Notes: a model not told the origin generated them from the sequence alone. Positions 6,888 to 15,590 are shown, counted from the stretch's first letter. The stretch: DNA of 44,725 nt from CAZGWJ01 sp964529445 (GCA_964529445.1 CAZGWJ010000013.1:1-44725); one strand, 5' to 3'. A program made the numbers and translations.

Positions 6888-9842
6888 CTACTTCGCTGTC
6901 GCGGCCGCGACCGGCGAGATCTTGATGCAGGTGACCGAATAGGGCGGGAAGGTGTACTGGAAGCGGTTGCCGACCGTCACGCTACCCACCGTGTGGGTGG
7001 GTTTCTTGTTGATGACGGCCCGGTAGAGGTTTTCGCTCCACATGTACTCGTTCTCGCTCAGGGTATAGAAATCGAGCTTGTGTTTCCCGGTCAGGGCGCC
7101 CAGGTTGACGGGGGCCTTGAAGGCCGTGCTGGGGCTCTTGTTGACCACCATCAACCACTTAGCCCCGGCACCCTCGCTAGCGTAAGCCGAGAGGAGCCCG
7201 GTTCCCTTGGATTCCTTCTTGCCCGTCGCGGGATTCAACACGAAGCGCATGTCCTCGTCGGTCGCGGCCTGACAGATCTGCGTGCCGAAATGGTTGTTGA
7301 CCATGTAGATGGCCCAGTACATCGACCGCTCGGCATAGGGATTGTCCGGGTCTCCCGGATCCAGGACGCCGTGCCCGCCGCCCAAGGCGGGCTTCTGGGT
7401 GCACATATCCCAGACGTTCGTCTGGTTGATGCCCCACAGCATCATCTGACCCAGGAAATCGGCGCCGAAGATGCCGTTCACCAGGTGGGCCGTCGTGGCG
7501 TTCTCGTCGCCCGAGTTCCACTCGGTGAGCGCGATCTCGATCTTGTCGGCACGGTCCGGGCAATACTGCTTGATGGCCGCCCGGATCTTGGGAACCCACT
7601 CCTCCCACATGTTGGTCTTCAGGAGTAGGGTGGCGTCGTTGTCGTTGTTCCAGTAGGGGTAGGTATGGACCGACACCACATCCACATAGGGTCCGCACTT
7701 CTGGAGAAAGGTGCTGATCCACCAGGGGGCGTTGGGATCCGCCAGCCAGGGGGATCCCTCCTTGCGCTGGCGGTTCTCCACCTGCGCGCTGGTGGGGCCC
7801 ATGATCTTCAGGTCGGGATACGCGGCCTTCACGGCCTTGGCGTACTCGAGGAAATGCCGGCAGTAGTTGTCGATGACGGTCCAGTATTCCTTCTGTCCCT
7901 TGTAGAAGAGGGCCGACTCGTAATCCGGCTCGTTCCCCATCTCGACGTAGCGCAGTTTCAAGCCGCGCTTCTTGATGTCGGCGATCCAGTCCAGGGTGTC
8001 CTGCACCGACATGGTCATGATATTGGCGGTCATCAGGACCTCGGAATTCGGCCCCAACTGCTTGATGAAGTTCGCCATGTGGTCCCACTTGATGTCCGTG
8101 TTCCAGTTGACCCCGGTCCCGTCCTTCTTGTAGGTATCCGCGGTTTTCCAGTTCCAGATGTTGGCGTATCCGCCGCCCGGCACGCGGATGTAGGAGGTGA
8201 TCCGCCTCATCTTCTCGATGGCGATGGGGTTCGTGAGGGAATCCGGCTTGTTCCAGGGGGCGATGTTGTTGCCGAACATGTAATGCGGGTCGATCTTGCG
8301 GACCTTCTTGTCGAAGAAAGCGTCCACCTTGCTGTTCTTCACGGTCCAGGAGATCGGCTTCATGTTGACGGCGAAGCGGTTGGACTCGCCGGCAGCGATC
8401 TTGAGGTTGATCTTCTCCGTCTTGTAACCGGGGCAGAAGATCTCGGCCACGTAGTTGTCCTCGGGGATGGACATGTCGATCACGCCGTCCGGCCCGGTCT
8501 TCACCGCCTTCCGATTGACCGCCAGGATGGCACCGGCCAGGGGCTGACCCTTGTCGTTGGCCACCATGCCCCTCAGGCGTGCTTCGACACCCTTGAGATG
8601 ACCGCGGAAGTTGTCGACGTAGACCTTCCCGTGCAGGGGACCTCCCGAATTGAAGATCAGCATGACCTTGTACACGCCGCCCTCGAACTGGGCCGCGTCC
8701 ACGTCCATGTAGAGGTGGTTCCAACCCTCGATGACGAAGAACTTCAGCTGATTGAAGCTGTTCACCTGGCTCTGGGTGATGACGTAGAACTCGCCGTACT
8801 GGGCATCCTTCAAACTTCCCTTGGGATAGAAAAGGTCGAAGGAAATCGCTTTGAAGTCCTTCCATTTGTCGCCCATCGGGATGTTGGCCGTCAGGGCCAG
8901 GCTCTGGTTCCACCCCTGGGAACCCTCCACGTCGATGGCCAGGGCGTGGGTTCCTTCCGTCACCGCGAAAGGCTCCCAGGAGGTCTTGCCCTCGAATCCG
9001 CCGTTGTCCCCGTTGAAACCCCAGAGCAGGGACCCGGTCGTGAGGGCCTCGGCCTTGCCCGCGTTGGGGTCGGTGTTCCCCGCCCCCGCGTTGGTCATGT
9101 CGACCTTGGGTTTCTCGTTCTTGAAGGTCGTGGCGCCCTTGAAGGTGAGGGAACCCCAGACGGAAGGTTCGCTCCATCCCTTGTCACTGCCGCTCCACAT
9201 GAGCTGCAGCACGCGCGCCTTGGAGGCCGGACCGATGTCGTTGACGCCCACGTCGAAACCGATGGTCTTCCCGGGGCCCACATCGATCTTGAAGAGGAAC
9301 TCGAGGGGGATCGATCCCTCGATGGTATAGCCGTTGGTGGTCATCTTGGTTCCCATGACGGCTCCGGGTAGCTTGCCCTCGTCCTTGAAACTGAAGACCA
9401 GGGTCTTGTCCCCGTTCTTGCCGGGGGAGAAACCGATCTGGTAATCGGTGGGAGCGTAGGTGGTGCGGGCGGGGTTCGAATTATCCGTGCCGATGTAGAG
9501 TTCCAGGGAGTCTCCGTTGTAGATGTTGCGCCCGTCCTGGGCGTTGAACTGCGGCCCCTTGCTGGAAATGTCCGCGGCCACATAGAGGTTCGTGGCGTCG
9601 TAGGTGATCCAGACCTTGGCGCTCAGGAGCGAGGGCCCGGCCCATTCGGCCGCCCCCATCACGACGTGCTCCTTCTTGTCCATCACGAGGGTGGGAGCTC
9701 CCGTCCAATCGGAAAGGTCACCATCGATGACGGGCGGCTTCGCCGTGTCCATCACCGAAACGCTGGGACCCGCCCAGCACGGCCAGGGGGCGAAGAGGAA
9801 TGCCGCCAGGATGAGGGACTTGAGGACTCGGGTGTTCTTCAT
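6888..9842 (-). CDS. Secreted modular glycoside hydrolase-like protein (CBM9-like, clan GH-A-like)
   Basis: 984 residues; ATG with AAAAGGGG upstream. Sec signal peptide at 1-24 (cleavage near CWA-GPS). Residues about 30-235 resemble CBM9/DOMON-type binding domains (opening V-I-D-G-D-L-S-D-W, later Y-N-G-D-S-L-E-L-Y-I). About 265-420 is a second beta-sandwich, and about 422-490 a carboxypeptidase-regulatory-like domain (G-x-P-L-A-G-A). The catalytic barrel (about 505-900) has the clan GH-A hallmark GNEP (Glu near 637, acid/base) and LTEWN (Glu near 772, nucleophile), as in GH51/GH39-type arabinofuranosidases or xylosidases. The C-terminus is a small sandwich. It probably cleaves plant- or microbe-derived glycans outside the cytoplasm; the substrate cannot be told from sequence. 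A LacI-type regulator lies two genes upstream, a plausible but unproven controller. Confidence 0.85.
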   Translation of the reverse strand: MKNTRVLKSLILAAFLFAPWPCWAGPSVSVMDTAKPPVIDGDLSDWTGAPTLVMDKKEHVVMGAAEWAGPSLLSAKVWITYDATNLYVAADISSKGPQFNAQDGRNIYNGDSLELYIGTDNSNPARTTYAPTDYQIGFSPGKNGDKTLVFSFKDEGKLPGAVMGTKMTTNGYTIEGSIPLEFLFKIDVGPGKTIGFDVGVNDIGPASKARVLQLMWSGSDKGWSEPSVWGSLTFKGATTFKNEKPKVDMTNAGAGNTDPNAGKAEALTTGSLLWGFNGDNGGFEGKTSWEPFAVTEGTHALAIDVEGSQGWNQSLALTANIPMGDKWKDFKAISFDLFYPKGSLKDAQYGEFYVITQSQVNSFNQLKFFVIEGWNHLYMDVDAAQFEGGVYKVMLIFNSGGPLHGKVYVDNFRGHLKGVEARLRGMVANDKGQPLAGAILAVNRKAVKTGPDGVIDMSIPEDNYVAEIFCPGYKTEKINLKIAAGESNRFAVNMKPISWTVKNSKVDAFFDKKVRKIDPHYMFGNNIAPWNKPDSLTNPIAIEKMRRITSYIRVPGGGYANIWNWKTADTYKKDGTGVNWNTDIKWDHMANFIKQLGPNSEVLMTANIMTMSVQDTLDWIADIKKRGLKLRYVEMGNEPDYESALFYKGQKEYWTVIDNYCRHFLEYAKAVKAAYPDLKIMGPTSAQVENRQRKEGSPWLADPNAPWWISTFLQKCGPYVDVVSVHTYPYWNNDNDATLLLKTNMWEEWVPKIRAAIKQYCPDRADKIEIALTEWNSGDENATTAHLVNGIFGADFLGQMMLWGINQTNVWDMCTQKPALGGGHGVLDPGDPDNPYAERSMYWAIYMVNNHFGTQICQAATDEDMRFVLNPATGKKESKGTGLLSAYASEGAGAKWLMVVNKSPSTAFKAPVNLGALTGKHKLDFYTLSENEYMWSENLYRAVINKKPTHTVGSVTVGNRFQYTFPPYSVTCIKISPVAAATAK

Positions 9843-9851
9843 GGAAGGGAC

Positions 9852-9869
9852 CCCTTTTCAGGCTGAAAG
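9852..9869 (-). promoter_or_regulatory. Small dyad overlapping the hydrolase ribosome-binding region
   Basis: On the minus strand CCTTTCAG and CTGAAAAGG form a short hairpin whose 3' arm enters the AAAAGGGG Shine-Dalgarno of the hydrolase. It could tune translation or serve as a protein site. Upstream, an AACGTT dyad at 9935-9940 is a weak candidate LacI-family operator core. Confidence 0.25.
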
Positions 9870-10064
9870 GTTTCGGGGGGCTTTTCAGTCTCCCCGTTGT
9901 TTGGACGACGAACGGACCGCACGGTGGCGAAAATAACGTTGCAGTTTTGAAACTTTATCATTTTTCAGGGGGGGTCGCAACGACCTTGCGGGAACGCCAA
10001 AAGGAGTGACAAGCTGCCCGTGCGGCTTGCCGGAGGGGCATCCGCCGGGGATCCGGGGGGTGGG

Positions 10065-11609
10065 TCAAAGGGTCTTCAGGATGGAGCCGAAGTATCCGAG
10101 CATCTCCTTCCGCCAGGCGAACCGGACATCCCGCTCCAGCCATTCGACGGGCACGTGGTCATCGGTGAGGCGAACCGGGAGGGGTTCGGCCAGTTCGATC
10201 CGATCCGCCACAACCATCCCCAAGGACAGTCGCTCGTTCCCCGACGTCTCGATGTCGGGTACCTTCGCGAAAGGCCGGGCCTCCTCCCGCGCCACCAGGA
10301 TCAGGTTATTGAGGACCTCCGGCCGGCCCGCCGCGAAGACCTCCACCGAAGGAAAGGAGGTCTTCATGGTCTGCACCAGTGTAGCCGTCATCCGGCTCCT
10401 GGACTTCTCGCGATAGGCGACATAGTTCGTCAGGAAGGCCCCTTCGGGCTTGAGCGCGCGTTTCACGACGGCGAACGCCTCCTCCGTGAGGAGGTGGGCG
10501 GGGACCTCCTCCCCGTTGAACGCATCCATCAGGATCAGGTCGTAGGTGGCGGGCGGGCATGCCTGCATGAAACGCCGTCCATCGTCGATGAAGACCCTAA
10601 CGGGAGGGACCTTCAGGCCGAACCAGTCCCGCGCCAACTCCAGCATCTGCCCGTTGATCTCCACCACGTCGACCTCATAGCCGTTCTTCGCGAACCAGGT
10701 CGGCAGGACCCCGGCGCCCAATCCCACCATCAAGACCCTCTTCGCTTCGGGCACGCTGGCCAGGGAGAGGATCTCCATGTAGCTGGCGTAGGGATAGAGG
10801 GTCCTCCCCTCCGGCCAGAGCATCCCCCCCTGCATGATGCTGTCCATCAGGAGCATCCGGTAGCGTCCCATGTCGACGACCTTGAGTTGCCCATACAGAC
10901 TGCTCTTCTGGGCCGCCAGGGTCACGACCTGATCCCCGAATTTCGCCATGCCCTCCTTGGCCCCTCCCCCGAAAAGGAACAGGGCCGCTCCCCAGAGGAG
11001 CACGCCGGTTAGGAGCGCGGAGCGCCGACCCAACCGCCAGGCACAGAAAAGCCCCGAAACGACGAGGAGAGCCGAGAGTCCCTGGAAAAGCCGGGTCATC
11101 GAGAAATGGGGCACGAACACGAACCCGGTCAGGATGGATCCCGCGAAACTACCGGCCGTTCCGAGTGCGGACATCAAGCCCACCGTGCGTCCCAGATGGT
11201 CCCGGACGGGATCGGCCATCTTCACGGCCAGCGGCGGGATGGCGGAGAGCAGGCCCAGGGGGAGGAAGTACAGCACCATGGCCGTGATGAGCACTCCCAC
11301 CCGCAGGTCGAGGCGCTCGGTGAGCGGGACCACGGCGCTCCTCAAGAGGGGCACGAACCCCAGGCACAGGGCGGCCGCGAACCAGAGCGACGCCAGGGTG
11401 ACGGCCCCCGGGGCCCGATCCGCCAGTCGGCCTCCCCACCATGCGCCGAAGGCGATGGAAAGGAGGGTGACCGAGATGAGGGCGGACCAGACGTAGAGAC
11501 TGGAGCCGAAATGGGGGGCCAGATAACGGGCTCCTGCGATCTCGACGGACAGGACCGTGAGACCCGCGACAAAGACGGAATAGAAAAGCTGGATTCGGGG
11601 CAAGGTCAT
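10065..11609 (-). CDS. Membrane protein fused to spermidine-synthase-like domain
   Basis: 514 residues; ATG with GGAGG 8 nt upstream. The N-terminal half (about 1-215) has several hydrophobic membrane segments, resembling the transporter-like part of 'fused MFS/spermidine synthase' proteins. The C-terminal half is a Rossmann aminopropyltransferase-like domain: G-L-G-A-G-V (about 295), an acidic strand V-V-E-I-N that would bind the methionyl donor, D-D-G-R-R-F-M (about 343) and L-M-D-A-F-N (about 365). The family is widespread and mostly uncharacterised; polyamine synthesis coupled to membrane transport is suggested, but the reaction is not established. It starts 72 nt after the LacI-type gene, so the two may be cotranscribed. 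Confidence 0.85.
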   Translation of the reverse strand: MTLPRIQLFYSVFVAGLTVLSVEIAGARYLAPHFGSSLYVWSALISVTLLSIAFGAWWGGRLADRAPGAVTLASLWFAAALCLGFVPLLRSAVVPLTERLDLRVGVLITAMVLYFLPLGLLSAIPPLAVKMADPVRDHLGRTVGLMSALGTAGSFAGSILTGFVFVPHFSMTRLFQGLSALLVVSGLFCAWRLGRRSALLTGVLLWGAALFLFGGGAKEGMAKFGDQVVTLAAQKSSLYGQLKVVDMGRYRMLLMDSIMQGGMLWPEGRTLYPYASYMEILSLASVPEAKRVLMVGLGAGVLPTWFAKNGYEVDVVEINGQMLELARDWFGLKVPPVRVFIDDGRRFMQACPPATYDLILMDAFNGEEVPAHLLTEEAFAVVKRALKPEGAFLTNYVAYREKSRSRMTATLVQTMKTSFPSVEVFAAGRPEVLNNLILVAREEARPFAKVPDIETSGNERLSLGMVVADRIELAEPLPVRLTDDHVPVEWLERDVRFAWRKEMLGYFGSILKTL

Positions 11610-11681
11610 GACAGGGATCCTCCGGTCGGGGTGCGCCGGAAACGCCCAACCGGCGACCTCACCGGGGGCGGTATCCGGGTT

Positions 11682-12728
11682 TTACTTGTCCGTGGGGTTC
11701 TTCAGGTAAAAACCGCAGCTCTCGCGGACGATGAGCTTGGTCGGGAATAACCGGTGGTTGTAGTCCAGGGGACGCTTCTCGATCCGAGACCACAACATGC
11801 GCGCAGCCTCGTGGCCGATGTCGTAGAGCGGCTGGTGCACCGTGGTCAGGGAGAGGTTCCCCACGCCGATATTGGGGATGTCGTCGAAGCCGATGACGGC
11901 CACGTCCTGAGGGACGTTCAGGCCCTGCTGTTTGAGTTCCTTGATGGCGCCAATCGCCATGACGTCGGAGGAACAGATGAGGGCGGTCGGGGGGTTCTTG
12001 GTCTTCCAGATGGACTGGACGGCCTTGACCCCCGAATCCTCCAGCCATTGCCCGAAGAAGACATGGTCCTCGCGGAAGGGCAGGTGCCGTTTCTTCAGGA
12101 TGTATTGGAACGCGTAATAGCGGTCCAGCGAGTTCTTGGAGAAGGTGATGTCCCCCGCCACGAAACCGATGTGCTTGTGCCCCAGGCTGGTCAAGTGGTC
12201 CACGGCGTCGATGATGCCCTGGGTGTTCAGGCAATCCACGTAGCAGACACCCGGGTCGTTCACCTGGTAGTTCACGAGGACGCTGGGCATTTCGCCGGCC
12301 TTGAGGTCCTGGTAGAAACGGGATTCCACGGGAGGCGCGATGGCCAGGATCCCGTCCACGAGACCTGAATTGACGAAGCTGGCGTAGACGCCCTCGTCAC
12401 CCATGGAACGCGAGAAGGTGTTCATGAGGACGCTGTATTTCTTCTCGGAAAGGAAGGCGATGATGCCGTCGAGGATCCGGGTCAGGTAGAAATCGGTGAG
12501 ATGCGGACGGTCGTACCAGAAGAAGACGACCCCGATATTGTAGGTCTTTCGGGTCTTCAACCCCCGGGCCATCGTGTTGGGGTGGTAACCGAGTTCCTTG
12601 AGGATCTTCTCGATGCGTTTCTGGGTCCGGGCCCCGACCTTGTGGATGTCCTTCTGGTTGACGACGCGGGAAACCGTCGCGACGGATACTCCCGCCTTCC
12701 TGGCGACGTCCTTGATGGTGATGGGCAT
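11682..12728 (-). CDS. LacI-family transcriptional regulator (upstream copy)
   Basis: 348 residues, normal family length. The N-terminal LacI helix-turn-helix is clear: I-T-I-K-D-V-A-R-K-A-G-V-S-V-A-T-V-S-R-V-V-N (about 3-24), then a hinge region with the conserved L-G-Y-H-P-N. A periplasmic-binding-protein-like effector domain (about 60-340) contains G-H-K-H-I-G-F-V-A-G and V-I-G-F-D-D-I-P. The Shine-Dalgarno is weak (GGGG). It probably represses genes for sugar or glycan use. The secreted hydrolase at 6888-9842 and the fused membrane/synthase gene are nearby candidates, but no clear operator was found. Confidence 0.92.
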   Translation of the reverse strand: MPITIKDVARKAGVSVATVSRVVNQKDIHKVGARTQKRIEKILKELGYHPNTMARGLKTRKTYNIGVVFFWYDRPHLTDFYLTRILDGIIAFLSEKKYSVLMNTFSRSMGDEGVYASFVNSGLVDGILAIAPPVESRFYQDLKAGEMPSVLVNYQVNDPGVCYVDCLNTQGIIDAVDHLTSLGHKHIGFVAGDITFSKNSLDRYYAFQYILKKRHLPFREDHVFFGQWLEDSGVKAVQSIWKTKNPPTALICSSDVMAIGAIKELKQQGLNVPQDVAVIGFDDIPNIGVGNLSLTTVHQPLYDIGHEAARMLWSRIEKRPLDYNHRLFPTKLIVRESCGFYLKNPTDK

Positions 12729-12863
12729 GGGACCCCCGACCCGAATGGTTTGAGGAACCTATGATACACGAGTGGGAAAACGGAGGCACCGGATATTTGC
12801 CGGGGACGGCGGGAGGGGGAAAGGCCGTTTGGACACGTCCCTCCCGTCGTTCCGCAGGCGGGT

Positions 12864-13385
12864 CTATTTTCCCTCTTTGCCGGAATCCTCGACCACGAAA
12901 ACCCTTGTCATCTTGTCGCCCTTGCGCAGCTTCTTGACGTTCTCGAATCCCTCGACCACCTTCCCGAAGACCGCGTAGTTCTTGTCGAGAAAATGCGCCG
13001 GAGCCAGGCAGACGTAGAACTGACAGGACGCCGAATTCGGGTCCTGGGAACGGGCCATGCCCAGCGCGCCCTCCTCGTGAACCCGCCCCTCCACGATCTC
13101 GAGGGGGATCTTCTTCTCGGAGGACCCGGTCCCGGTGCCGGTGGGATCGCCCCCCTGGATGACGAAATTGGGTTCATAGCGATGGAAGGTGAGACCGTCG
13201 TAGAACTGGGCGTTCACGAGATCGACGAAGTTCTGGGTGGTGACCTTCACGTCGGAATAAAGTTCCGCCTTGAAGGGGCCCTGCGTGGTTTCGAACTGGA
13301 CGACCGGGTTCTTCACCTTGGGACCTCCGCAACTGAGAATGGACAGCACAAGCGACAGGACGGCGAGACGTCGCAGGATCTTCAT
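12864..13385 (-). CDS. Cyclophilin-type peptidyl-prolyl isomerase lipoprotein
   Basis: 173 residues starting at the ATG ending at 13385, chosen because GGAGG sits 8 nt upstream and the next residues form a lipoprotein signal (lipobox ILSC, Cys about 19). An in-frame extension to 13445 lacks both. The cyclophilin core follows: F-E-T-T-Q-G-P-F-K-A-E-L, then F-H-R with the catalytic Arg, F-V-I-Q-G-G-D-P-T-G-T-G, a Q-F-Y-V segment and A-V-F-G-K-V-V-E-G. It would catalyse proline isomerisation of exported proteins in the periplasm or at the outer membrane, and may help fold the many FnIII and Pro-rich exported proteins encoded here (inference). Confidence 0.92.
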   Translation of the reverse strand: MKILRRLAVLSLVLSILSCGGPKVKNPVVQFETTQGPFKAELYSDVKVTTQNFVDLVNAQFYDGLTFHRYEPNFVIQGGDPTGTGTGSSEKKIPLEIVEGRVHEEGALGMARSQDPNSASCQFYVCLAPAHFLDKNYAVFGKVVEGFENVKKLRKGDKMTRVFVVEDSGKEGK

Positions 13386-13473
13386 AGGAAAACCTCCCAA
13401 CAGATGGGTCAGGAAAGCGGGACATCGACCGGGGATTACCCTCAATCTAAAAAACGCGGCTTTTCTGTCGCTT

Positions 13474-13500
13474 ACACGATCCGGCTCCGCCAGATCGTGT
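13474..13500 (-). terminator. Hairpin directly after tRNA-Glu
   Basis: Immediately downstream of the tRNA CCA end, ACACGATC and GATCGTGT form a stem continued by an inner GGC/GCC, with a 3-nt loop. A T6 run appears only about 20 nt further on. It is probably the tRNA transcript terminator or a 3'-processing structure. Confidence 0.5.
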
Positions 13501-13576
13501 TGGTGACCCCAACGGGATTCGAACCCGTGTTGCCGGGATGAAAACCCGGCGTCCTAGGCCTCTAGACGATGGGGTC
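13501..13576 (-). tRNA. tRNA-Glu (anticodon UUC), CCA encoded
   Basis: 76 nt on the minus strand. Acceptor arm GACCCCA pairs with TGGGGTC, followed by encoded ACCA. The D-arm is of the GTCTAGAGG...GGAC type usual for tRNA-Glu. The anticodon stem CCGGG/CCCGG encloses the loop TTTTCAT (anticodon TTC), and the T-arm contains GGTTCGAATCC. All parts are intact. Confidence 0.97.
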
Positions 13577-13608
13577 GGATGAGGTTGGTCCGCACGGCAA
13601 GGGTTGGG

Positions 13609-13637
13609 ATTCTACGGGGGGGCCTGCGACAAGTCAA
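13609..13637 (-). promoter_or_regulatory. Promoter of tRNA-Glu
   Basis: Minus strand: -35 TTGACT (13632-13637), a 17-nt spacer and -10 TAGAAT (13609-13614). The start would be near 13602, about 26 nt before the mature tRNA 5' end. It is the best sigma-70-type promoter in the window. Confidence 0.75.
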
Positions 13638-13645
13638 GGAATCCA

Positions 13646-13669
13646 CGCGCGGGCCGTCCGGCCCGCGCG
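13646..13669 (-). terminator. Perfect GC hairpin after the PorV-FnIII gene
   Basis: CGCGCGGGCC, a 4-nt loop, and GGCCCGCGCG: a perfect 10-bp stem 4 nt past the stop of the gene ending at 13674. No T-run follows. It marks the end of the pilin/FnIII operon and separates it from the tRNA promoter. Confidence 0.55.
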
Positions 13670-13673
13670 GACC

Positions 13674-15590
13674 CTACTGGGCGGCCAGGGGAATCACCGG
13701 GGCGGCCATCGCCTTCTCGGTCTCGGAACCGCGGATATCCACACAGGTCACGGCGAAGTGATACATGCGCTGTTTCAGAGGTTTGAGGACCGCCTGGTTC
13801 TCCTTGAGCGGGGTCGAGGTCAACCGTTTCCAGCCGGTTGCGCCGTCGAAAGAAACGTACACGTGATAGCCCGCGGCTCCCGGCACGGCGCCCCAGCTCA
13901 AGGTCGCGTTACCCGGACCGGGCAGGACCGTGAGCGCGGAAGGCGGGACTAGCATGACCGGCACTGGCGTCGGGACCAGGGGCGCCGAGGTGGGAACGGC
14001 TTCCGGGATGCCACTCCAACGCACGTCGATCGGCGTCGAAGGACGGCTTTCCTCCCCATCCTTCCCGATCGCCGTCACCTGGAAACGATAGGCCCGGTCC
14101 GGGGAGAGACTCTTCAACTGGACCCGGGGCCGGGTCAGGGGACTCGCGCTCATCCGTTTCGGAGGGCCGCCCGCCTCATCCAGCCGGTAGAGGTGATAAC
14201 CCGTCGCTCCGACGGATTCTTCCCAGGTGATGACCATGCCACTCCCCACGGGCTCCGCCTTCAGGCCGATGGGAACCAGTTCAAGGTGCCGGAGGGATTT
14301 CCCGGGATCCGGGACCACCGTCGTCTTGGCCATGCGGCTCCGGCGCCCCGCCGCCGTCACCGAGACGACGCCCAACTCGTACGAAACCCCGTTCTGCAGG
14401 CTCTTCAGCTTGACGCTGGTGACCTTCAAGGGATCCTGGGTCAACTGTCGATAATCCTGCCATCCGGGCTTCTTCACGAACAGGAGGTATCCCACCACGT
14501 CCCTCGTGACGACCTCGGTCCAGTTCACGAGGGCGCTTTTGTCGTAGGCCTCCGCGGAGATCCGGTTGGGTGCCCGCAATCCCCGGTTCGGGTCGTCAGG
14601 CCTTCCGAAACGGATCAGCGCGGAGATGCGGTGGGTATCGCCAAGGTCGCCGAAGGGGAGATAGGCATAATCCACCGCGAAGAACTCCAGGTCCACCCCG
14701 CCGCCCATCGAAAGGTCCCGGCGGTCATGGTCGCCTGAATAGCCGCCCCGCAAGGCGAAGATCTGGTTGTAGCGGTACTCGAGCCCCCCCCCGAAACGGT
14801 AGGAGGAGGACCCGAACTGGAACGTGTGGTCCGAGGCGACCCGCACTTCATGATGGATGTCCTCGAAAACCGTGAAGGCTAGGCCCGTCCTCAGGAGAGT
14901 GGGAAGGGGTTCCCTCTCCACCACGTCTTCCATGAGCTCGCCCCCCGAGAAATCCACGCCGGGCCCCACGTTGCAGACCGCGATCCCGAGCCGGAAGAAG
15001 CGAACCGGGCGGGCCATGATCCCCGCGTCGCCCGCGAAGGTGCGCGCCACCTCGCCGGCCAGGTCCCGCTTCACGAACTTCCCCGCGAGGCCGATGGACC
15101 ATTCCTTACCGCCGAAGGCGAACCCGAAGATGCCGGCCAGGTCGCTGCTCGATACGGCGGGTTCCAGCCCACCCGTACTGTCGAAGGACGGCACCCCCAG
15201 CCGCATGAAACCGAGCCCGATCCCCGCACGGGTCCCATCCTTCATCTGGAAGGGCATCCCGAAGGCGGCGAAATCGAGTGCCATATCCTCGATGTATTGG
15301 ACCCTCTGGTAGGTGACCTCCGGTTGCCGGATGTGACCCAGCCCGGCCGGGTTCCAGAACAGGGCGTTGGGATCATTGGCCAGGGCCGTGTAGGAACGAC
15401 CCATCCCCGCCGCCCGAGCCCCGGCGTCGATCTTGAGGAAGTCGGCGCCCGAGGAGAGCTGTTTGGCCGTCAAGTCGGACGTCATCCCCAGCACGAAGAA
15501 CAACAGGAAGACCGCCGTGAAGGCGGTTGCCGTCCCCTCACGGAGCAAGCTTCGCGTCTTCGCGTCTTCGTGGTGGAGCCGTCGTTTCAT
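13674..15590 (-). CDS. PorV/PorQ-family outer-membrane protein with three C-terminal FnIII domains
   Basis: 638 residues. The start is taken at the ATG ending at 15590, whose ATGA overlaps the stop of the giant FnIII gene (translational coupling). A longer frame upstream only shadows that gene. A signal-type hydrophobic segment lies at about 20-40. Residues about 45-345 carry the PorV/UPF0164 signature: A-G-A-R-A-A-G-M-G-R-S-Y-T-A-L-A-N-D, then A-L-F-W-N-P-A-G-L, then alternating beta-strands of an outer-membrane barrel. After about 355 come three FnIII domains (core W in V-N-W-T-E, V-I-T-W-E-E, L-S-W-G-A). PorV in Bacteroidota is the T9SS shuttle for C-terminal-domain cargo. The FnIII fusion is unusual for that family. 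The first residues (H-H-E-D-A-K-T-R) are encoded by a dispersed repeat at 15550-15576. Confidence 0.85.
   Translation of the reverse strand: MKRRLHHEDAKTRSLLREGTATAFTAVFLLFFVLGMTSDLTAKQLSSGADFLKIDAGARAAGMGRSYTALANDPNALFWNPAGLGHIRQPEVTYQRVQYIEDMALDFAAFGMPFQMKDGTRAGIGLGFMRLGVPSFDSTGGLEPAVSSSDLAGIFGFAFGGKEWSIGLAGKFVKRDLAGEVARTFAGDAGIMARPVRFFRLGIAVCNVGPGVDFSGGELMEDVVEREPLPTLLRTGLAFTVFEDIHHEVRVASDHTFQFGSSSYRFGGGLEYRYNQIFALRGGYSGDHDRRDLSMGGGVDLEFFAVDYAYLPFGDLGDTHRISALIRFGRPDDPNRGLRAPNRISAEAYDKSALVNWTEVVTRDVVGYLLFVKKPGWQDYRQLTQDPLKVTSVKLKSLQNGVSYELGVVSVTAAGRRSRMAKTTVVPDPGKSLRHLELVPIGLKAEPVGSGMVITWEESVGATGYHLYRLDEAGGPPKRMSASPLTRPRVQLKSLSPDRAYRFQVTAIGKDGEESRPSTPIDVRWSGIPEAVPTSAPLVPTPVPVMLVPPSALTVLPGPGNATLSWGAVPGAAGYHVYVSFDGATGWKRLTSTPLKENQAVLKPLKQRMYHFAVTCVDIRGSETEKAMAAPVIPLAAQ
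15490..15513. repeat. Degenerate ACGAAG-type repeat arm in the PorV-like signal region
   Basis: Plus strand reads CAGCACGAAGAACAACAGGA..., resembling the arms at 15550-15576 and 43174-43276 but diverged. It encodes the hydrophobic part of the PorV-like signal segment. Low confidence by eye. Confidence 0.3.
15550..15576. repeat. Dispersed ACGAAG-type repeat, copy 1 (inside coding sequence)
   Basis: On the minus strand it reads CCACCACGAAGACGCGAAG plus one further unit. It starts about 14 nt after the start codon of the PorV-like gene. Related copies occur at 43174-43199 and 43249-43276. Confidence 0.7.

Noticed and set aside
12761..12766. TATCAT as a -10 box for the first LacI-type gene
   Set aside because: No acceptable -35 box at 16-18 nt spacing.
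13501..13576. tRNA-Glu as an integration site of a mobile element
   Set aside because: No integrase, no direct repeat of the tRNA end and no change in gene content nearby.
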